From: Taenia hydatigena | Taxonomy: Eukaryota; Platyhelminthes; Cestoda; Cyclophyllidea; Taeniidae | Direction of reading: 5' to 3' | Assembly (NCBI GenBank): GCA_036345935.2 | Contig: JADWOT020000008.1 | Location: forward strand, 5,373,114 to 5,437,113 | DNA length: 64,000 nt | Shown here: positions 61,141 through 64,000 of the stretch, piece after piece | Layout of the letters: each line of letters opens with the position of its first letter | How positions within the stretch are numbered: the stretch's first letter is position 1 | The notes under the pieces: model-generated | What the model saw: the letters and a program-made list of their open reading frames with translations, nothing else | Told to the model about the DNA's origin: nothing | Database searches by the model: none | Made by a program: the position numbers and the translations under genes

Positions 61141-64000
61141 CTGGTTAGTTTGTTGTAGTGCAGTAAAGTGATTAAAAAGTGGTGGCACATATTGAGGAGC
61201 TGCCAATTAAGAACCACGGAACGGATCAAATGATAACAAACTTTTAAGTAAAAAAAACTACCATCGGCAGACAGTCGGGATTCCGGAAGACGAAGTCCAA
61301 GGTGACAGTAGGAAAGGATGAAAAAATCAGAATCCGTAAAACTAGTTGAGACGCTGATCAGTTTTAAAAATAATTTGCGAATCAATCTTGCGGAAGTTTC
61401 AATCACCTTCTCCTTTGCGTCCTACTCCTGAGAAGTCTAAAACGCATTTCAGTCCGCATTTTCGCTGATTTCCTTCCCAGTGATTTATGTTATTTGGAGA
61501 AGGGCTTGATATACTAACATAAATCTCTTCCTTAGGGTCACAGGAAGAACATAAATACGCCAGAATCGGCGCTCCAAACGACTCTCACCATCTTAGTGCT
61601 GCAGGCGTGTGAATCTGGTTATCAGTATACACGAAAGTTCTGCATTTTTTCATTTCGAAAATGTGACCGGTTCGTGCGCGCAAACATGTGATTAATAAGA
61701 GTCGGTGAACCGGATGAGATCATCAAGAACCCATCAAAGCTCGGACTACTACTCGAGTAGCAGTTGAAGTTGGTGGCAATACAACACAGAGGAAAGCATC
61801 GACTCCGACTGTTCAATCGACGGTGAAATCCGGAACATAGACGGGTTCGATGCATGACTCAAAAAACGGTACAAGGACCTCTTCGACGTCAACTTCAGCT
61901 CGTAAAAGAATCCTTTTCTACTTCACAAAACCGGACAATCACAAGAAATTCAACAAGACCGCGAACAGACGTGCGTTCTGGACTGCCTGGAAATAAGCGC
62001 GAGTAGTAGCGGAACAGAAGCTTTTTTGTGGAGTTGTTAATGTCCTTAGAGCTCTCCCTTATTATGAATTACTACGTGTGTATGTAGTGAAGTAGAGCTT
62101 CGTTCCCAACCCGACTACGACTGAAGAACAGTGTATGAGTACTGACTCCTAAATCATCCTCCATAGCTTCAAACTCTCGGTAGTTCTAGCTTCATCGAAG
62201 TATGCAGCCAGCCATGTCAGAGATACCGGACAGAATAGTATTCACCACTTGTTGGAAAGCGGTAGGGAAATTCTCACCATGAAAGGCAATCATCTCCATT
62301 GGAGCGATTAAATGGGCATCAGAAAAGCTTCACTTGGCAAAGGATTTTCCACCGCTTAGGATGGAGAATGAGCCCTCTGGATCGGGCAGCAGATAACGGT
62401 GTTCCTTAATTGCAGCATTGAGTCAAATAGGAGTCAGCATAGTGGGAAAGCAGAGCCTGTACTCGGATATTTCCTAGATAATAGCTCCCCACTGTGTTTG
62501 AGGAAAAAATTACTAGTCACCACCGCGATCTGGAGGTTATCAAGTGCTGACTTCCTCCGTTTCTGGAGCTTATAAGCCACTTTTCGATACTTTTGCCGTC
62601 ATCACGCAACGCCAGAATCCCAAATGAACAAGTTGCTTGAAAAGGCCAACCTATAAGATTGGTCCGAGGAATACTAGGCCTCACTTTGTCGGATGAAAGC
62701 GGAATGAACCTTGGGCTATCTTCTACGTCGCATGACTTAAAACTGCCAATAATCGTGCCTACGGACGCTACCTGTTTTCTCGGATAGCGACAAAAAGGCC
62801 GTCATGACCGCTTTACGGACGACGGTTTACACTTCTTACCGACCGCAAACTCTTACGATTAATTTTCAGTTTAAAGGCCAGTATCCAAGCCTATTAGGCA
62901 AACAGGCTAGAGTGCTAGACACACCGTACTGGGGTGCGATTTCGGTATTCAGCACCGTCAAATAGACGACTTCGGCCGAGCTAATAAGTGTTGACACCTA
63001 ATCTATTTTCAGCATAACAATACCTCATTTAAATTTGGGAACAAAGCTGGTTCCAAAGACAGGATTAGGAAAAAAACCTACCTGCCGACACTGCAGAGCC
63101 TAGCAAGATCCCAAGTTCCGTCCCCAAAAGAGGCATCGGTGCCTCCTGTGCAACGCATTTTGCTGCAAAGATAGACACCGTTAGGTACATGGCCAGCTTG
63201 TCTTAACTTATTCCAACTGTGTTTCCTTGGCATTTCGGCACCAAATTTGAAGCCAGACGGGTGGTACTGACCGCTGGAGCTATATCAGCGTTCTAAATGA
63301 TGGGACACTGCCTCGGACATTAACATCGTACTGCAGGTGTGTCGCCGACTCAGTGAAATGTTCGTGAATCAATTCGCTCAAAACTCCACCAGTACCTGTG
63401 GTGGCTAACCAAAGATCTCTGGACGGCATCATTGTTGTACAATTGTCTGTGGGGTCCGGTGGACAGACGTAGGATAAAGGGATTATAGATCGGTGCCAAG
63501 AAGCGCCTCTACTAAGCTTTTTAAGAGGGAAATTGCTAGAGGTGTTTGCAATATCAGAGGAACACCGCTGGTTTGGTATTCTGAAGGATCACATCAACTT
63601 TCTCCCTTGCACTCATTTCCGAACACTCTTCTGATCGGTCAACATCACGTGGAGGAACGCTTCAAATGCATCAACCTCTCCGCAACTTCAAAGGTAGAGA
63701 AGGAACACAAATAGGTGAAAGTCAAAACCCCGAGATAACGCTGGCATTCCGGTCCCTCGGATGCATCAAGAACTTCGCCACCACAGTAACACGCCCCTGA
63801 TTGTAAGTGTGATCAGTCCGTGAACACGCCTACGTGGGCCCACAACAGGGATGAAGAGGTGAAAAAATCAGATTACAGAATTCATGTAACCTGCTAATCA
63901 TACTAGTACAAAGAAGCCGAACGAAACGAAGAATATGTAAAAGTACAGGCACGAGCACCACTAGATGGCAATGCAAGATGGAGATGTGTTGATATCAACT
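61141..64000. other. Right end, no recognised gene
   Basis: It should contain intron sequence of the WDR81-like gene. Short ORFs at 61622-61855 (minus) and 63493-63714 (plus) show no domain, no matching splice partners and no homology I can name. A piece ending SRLSADG at about 61257 has a GT donor but its phase does not fit the next exon as modelled. Confidence 0.4.

Noticed and set aside
61622..63714. Possible degenerate transposon coding at the right end
   Set aside because: Frames are broken and no reverse transcriptase, integrase or transposase motif was recognisable.

Overview
The window is animal nuclear DNA, most probably from a parasitic flatworm and best fitting a tapeworm (cestode). 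The evidence is spliced metazoan genes whose first introns can be only 32-38 bp while later introns reach 2-5 kb, a known platyhelminth pattern. Base composition is near-balanced to slightly AT-rich, spacing is about one gene per 8 kb, and the proteins are clear but divergent metazoan orthologues. The species call is inference; no mitochondrial or ribosomal marker is present. All gene models were built by hand from ORFs, splice sites and reading-phase continuity.

Layout from left to right: (1) 1860-4208, minus: 5' half of a Dishevelled gene (DIX domain, acidic/Ser linker, basic patch); its PDZ and DEP part lies off the left edge. (2) 4209-10943: non-coding, with two copies of a dispersed repeat and a Z-DNA-prone tract. 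(3) 10944-21057, plus: a nine-exon gene for an unrecognised 502-residue, mostly disordered protein. (4) 21058-25567: non-coding, with another repeat copy and a 151-bp TTCC microsatellite. (5) 25568-30787, minus: an 853-residue BTB-BACK protein with a kelch-like C-terminal part. (6) 30788-33391: non-coding, with a possible miniature LTR retroelement. (7) 33392-43179, minus: Cyclin-Y in seven exons with a long novel C-terminus. (8) 46434-47689, minus: a small one-pass membrane protein resembling SAYSD1. It is head-to-head, 117 bp apart, with (9) 47807-49426, plus: CLP1, the RNA 5'-kinase / pre-mRNA cleavage factor II subunit. (10) 53221-54436, minus: PIN4 (parvulin 14). (11) 56077-61140, minus: the C-terminal WD40 part of a WDR81-like gene. 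The far right (61.1-64 kb) shows no gene I can defend.

Dishevelled and Cyclin-Y both act in Wnt signalling at the plasma membrane (Cyclin-Y with CDK14/16 primes LRP6; Dishevelled polymerises on the receptor), so two Wnt components sit 29 kb apart; this may be chance. CLP1 is RNA processing, PIN4 a small prolyl isomerase, WDR81 endosomal. Points most worth a second look: a CLP1 whose P-loop is intact but whose following metal/catalytic motif is altered, two GC-AG introns, the TRIM-like repeat pair, a triple-hairpin/tRNA-like locus, the Cyclin-Y tail, and the orphan nine-exon gene.
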